From positions 124,001 to 188,000 of the forward strand of contig JAEYWY010000035.1 in NCBI GenBank assembly GCA_023428695.1: 64,000 nt of DNA. Reading direction: 5' to 3'. The notes beneath the pieces are model-generated. The model was not told the DNA's origin, did no database searches, and saw nothing but the letters and a program-made list of their open reading frames with translations. Shown piece by piece: positions 61,883 through 64,000 of the stretch. How positions within the stretch are numbered: the stretch's first letter is position 1; every line of letters starts with the position of its first letter. The translations under genes were made by a program, and so were the position numbers. The DNA is from Bacteroidota bacterium (GTDB lineage: Bacteria > Bacteroidota > Bacteroidia > Cytophagales > Cyclobacteriaceae).

Positions 61883-62974
61883 TCACCACTGAATATTCTT
61901 TTCGATAAATGCAATGAGCTGATCAGCCATTGTGCGGTTATCATCGCGTCGAGGGTGCCCGGGTTTCTCCGTGAACGGAAAGAAAAGCGTGTGTATTTTC
62001 GGATCCTTAAAGCGCCCTACCACTTCCTCCACGTATGTTGGCCACGGGGATCCCTTTCGTGTGGCGTCCATACTTCCCAGTGCACAAATAATGTGCGCCT
62101 CGGGATAACGTTGACGTAAATTCCCTATAAACCCTTCATAAGCACTCATGATTGTTTGCGCATCAGGTGGCGTGGTGCCGAACCGTTGGATGAACGAAGG
62201 ATGGTCGGGCATCTTCACGAGCCAGGAGTCGTTTTGCATCAGGTTTACGACTACCACATCTGGCGTGACCTTTTTGAAATCCCACTGACTTGCCGAATCG
62301 GAAGGATCAAGGCGGCCATACATTTCCGGCATGATCAACGGGAACCAACTAACGGTGATGCCTATGCCCGACTTCACGGTACAGTACAGCGCCGCATCGA
62401 AATGACGTGCTGTAATCGCCGCATAAGTGTGGTAGTTATTGGTGTAGGAACTGTCGGGAGAATCACCACCCGTGACATCATCAATCGCATAGCCCGCGGT
62501 GATTGAGTTACCGAAGAATTCAATGGTACGTTTTGGTTCCGGTGGCGCTGCCTTCAATTCACCATCCATTACCTGCATGCCGTAAAACCACGTACGCCCC
62601 CTGTCCCATTCTGTACCCTTTACAAGTTCCACCGTGTGTTCGCCTTCGGGGAGCCCGCTGGCAAGCGTATAATACTGCTTAACAGAGTCGAGCTTAATGT
62701 AACGAACACTATCTCCGTCGATAACCACATTGAAATAATTCTTTCCCCTTTCATCGCGGAGGTGCGCCTTTAGCAGTGATCCTTTGAAGCGCACCTTCAC
62801 GGATGTTGCCGACCAGTACATCGTCACGGAATCACCACGCTGTACCCTGCCGGTTATAGCGATGTGTTCATCGTTAGCGTTGTAGTGTTTGACAGTGTAC
62901 TTGCCCGCCCTTTCTCCGGAAATACAGGCGGACAAAATGAGAAAACAGAGTGTTGCAGGATGCAGCTTGATCAT
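61883..62974 (-). CDS. CE2-type SGNH esterase lipoprotein
   Basis: ATG at 62974 (GTG 62980 possible). Lipoprotein signal with C17 in LILSACISG. N-terminal CE2 jelly-roll domain (VKVRFKGSLLKAHLRDERGKNYFNVVIDGD) followed by an SGNH hydrolase domain with catalytic Ser157 in FFGNSITAGY and a C-terminal GHPRRDDNRTMADQL supplying the His. CE2 enzymes remove acetyl groups from xylan or related glycans. 363 residues. Twelve bases after the MBL gene on the same strand. Confidence 0.88.
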   Translation of the reverse strand: MIKLHPATLCFLILSACISGERAGKYTVKHYNANDEHIAITGRVQRGDSVTMYWSATSVKVRFKGSLLKAHLRDERGKNYFNVVIDGDSVRYIKLDSVKQYYTLASGLPEGEHTVELVKGTEWDRGRTWFYGMQVMDGELKAAPPEPKRTIEFFGNSITAGYAIDDVTGGDSPDSSYTNNYHTYAAITARHFDAALYCTVKSGIGITVSWFPLIMPEMYGRLDPSDSASQWDFKKVTPDVVVVNLMQNDSWLVKMPDHPSFIQRFGTTPPDAQTIMSAYEGFIGNLRQRYPEAHIICALGSMDATRKGSPWPTYVEEVVGRFKDPKIHTLFFPFTEKPGHPRRDDNRTMADQLIAFIEKNIQW

Positions 62975-62986
62975 TATCACCGAGGT

Positions 62987-64000
62987 TTAATAAAGCAGCC
63001 GGATCGTCGTCAGCGGCGGCATTAATTTACCCGGAATATTGTATTTCTCTACACACGGAAGTTGGAAAAATGCCGGAACATCCGTCCCTCTTACCGTTTT
63101 GGGCGGCCTTCCGTAACGCCTGAAAAAATCCTCCCAATGTATCCACAAGATTTCTGCAGGCTGAAGCTGATCAAGATGGCCACACGGGTACTCCGGCGAG
63201 AACTGATAGCTGGCAACGCCAAGAAGGGCAACGTCGGTCTTCCGCATCTGAGTTACCTCCGCGGGGGGAATACCAACGGGAGGATTGCATGACGAACTTT
63301 GAATGAATATCCTGTAGGTGACCTCTGAACAGTCATTGAGAAAATCGACGACAAATGAAAATGTTGTTCCTTCGAGCCACATATTGGCACGTGTGCGTTG
63401 CAATGGATCTTTGAAATCTTTCACCGGATTTATCCGCTCACCGCTGAAGAGTTTAATGTTCCGGAAATGTGGATTGTGATCGGCGGGGATAGCATAAACG
63501 TGAATACCAGCACCGTCTGGTGCAATTGATGAAGTTGGATGCATTGGACTGATCGCATGGTCTTCAAGTATTACGGTGCGCGAAGAATCCAGCATCGCAC
63601 GACAGATATGGTAGCCGGTGCGATTGACAAGTACCCAGGGATGATCCGGGAGCGTGTCTACAATGGCCGGCACATCCATCAGGTGATCGTAATGGCCGTG
63701 AGCGACCAGTATGGCAGTCAGCGAAAGCTTGTTCTCTTTGAGTACTCGGTGGATTTCACCAACGCCTTGGTAAATGGCGCCTTTGTCCGGGCGAATATTG
63801 CACGATCCGAGTAACAGCGACTTTCCGATTCGCATGAGTTTCTGATTGGAGAAAAACGGATCGACAAGTATTGCCTTACCGTCCTTGCCAATCAATACAC
63901 CGCCACATCCCAGGTACGTAATAACGACGGTATCATTTGATTCCCCCGGCATGTCGATATCCGTGTCGCCGGTAATGAAGGCAGGCCGCGCATTCTTAAG
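62987..64000 (-). CDS. Metallo-beta-lactamase-fold hydrolase, 5' end cut by window edge
   Basis: Metal-binding HGHYDH in AHGHYDHLMD and a GCGGVLIG-type first strand identify the fold. The ATG at 63952 is preceded in frame by open codons up to base 64000 (ending in ...ITGDTDID before that Met), so the true start probably lies to the right of the window. Late TPRTHIHW-like segment (EILWIHWEDFF) supplies further metal ligands. Substrate unknown; grouped with the CE2 esterase. Confidence 0.82.
   Translation of the reverse strand, partial: LKNARPAFITGDTDIDMPGESNDTVVITYLGCGGVLIGKDGKAILVDPFFSNQKLMRIGKSLLLGSCNIRPDKGAIYQGVGEIHRVLKENKLSLTAILVAHGHYDHLMDVPAIVDTLPDHPWVLVNRTGYHICRAMLDSSRTVILEDHAISPMHPTSSIAPDGAGIHVYAIPADHNPHFRNIKLFSGERINPVKDFKDPLQRTRANMWLEGTTFSFVVDFLNDCSEVTYRIFIQSSSCNPPVGIPPAEVTQMRKTDVALLGVASYQFSPEYPCGHLDQLQPAEILWIHWEDFFRRYGRPPKTVRGTDVPAFFQLPCVEKYNIPGKLMPPLTTIRLLY

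Noticed and set aside
1..64000. tRNA genes, CRISPR arrays, insertion sequences, riboswitches
   Set aside because: Reading the intergenic stretches showed no cloverleaf with conserved T-loop, no regularly spaced direct repeats, no transposase, and no recognisable riboswitch core.

Overview
The window is a gene-dense, AT/GC-balanced chromosomal segment of a member of the Bacteroidota, most likely order Cytophagales (Chryseolinea/Ohtaekwangia-like). The basis for this is family content (large FtsX-type permeases in tandem, menaquinone MenA, a deoxyhypusine-synthase-like protein beside arginase and arginine decarboxylase, the C5 haem enzyme HemL, LolC/E-like permease, EF-G paralogue of the Bacteroides EF-G2 type), the near absence of Shine-Dalgarno sequences, several TTG/GTG starts, and several TAnnTTTG elements (the Bacteroidota -7 promoter motif) just upstream of genes. 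I saw no rRNA, tRNA, CRISPR array, insertion sequence, integrase or phage gene; this looks like core genome with a small exopolysaccharide locus. Genus-level placement is inference.

Layout. 1-4.5 kb: two FtsX/MacB-type permeases (the first cut by the left edge). 4.5-8.3 kb: secreted or periplasmic proteins (DUF2807 ladder protein, SMP-30 sugar-lactonase-like protein, two small paralogous secreted proteins) and a LON-domain protein, then apt. 8.9-10.7 kb: a two-gene ABC transporter. 10.7-15.6 kb: hutI, an outer-membrane-like protein and a GAF-GAF-PAS membrane sensor with no output domain. 15.8-21.7 kb: hemL, a TPR plus periplasmic-binding-fold protein, guaA, and a two-gene lipoprotein/barrel unit. 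21.8-26 kb: gpx-gpx-doxX-menA unit and argS. 26.1-29.9 kb: polyamine cluster (DHS-like, arginase/agmatinase, divergent arginine decarboxylase). 30.6-36.7 kb: secreted S9 peptidase, then alternating porin and YceI genes. 37.2-40.8 kb: EF-G paralogue with an altered GTPase centre, a DPM1-like glycosyltransferase, an unknown protein. 40.9-48.7 kb: LolC/E-like permease, NamZ-like muramidase, nth, fmt, folA, SDR, CDF zinc transporter, hflX. 48.8-59.4 kb: a co-directional run with glycosyltransferase, rfbC, Wza-like lipoprotein, Wzc-like tyrosine kinase, its PHP phosphatase, an SDR, a TPR protein, a ComA-family enzyme, a DUF368 carrier and aroE. 59.5-64 kb: uvrB, a 59-residue gene, a CE2-type esterase and a metallo-beta-lactamase-fold protein cut by the right edge.

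Functional themes: envelope polysaccharide export coupled to lipid-carrier recycling (48.8-58.6 kb); polyamine synthesis from arginine (26-30 kb); peroxide/quinone metabolism (21.8-24.1 kb); translation and one-carbon metabolism (argS, fmt, folA, hflX, EF-G2). The most rewarding places for a second look are the EF-G paralogue with its long, structured leader, the polyamine cluster, the YceI/porin alternation, the ComA-DUF368 tail of the polysaccharide run and the endonuclease III with an incomplete cluster motif.
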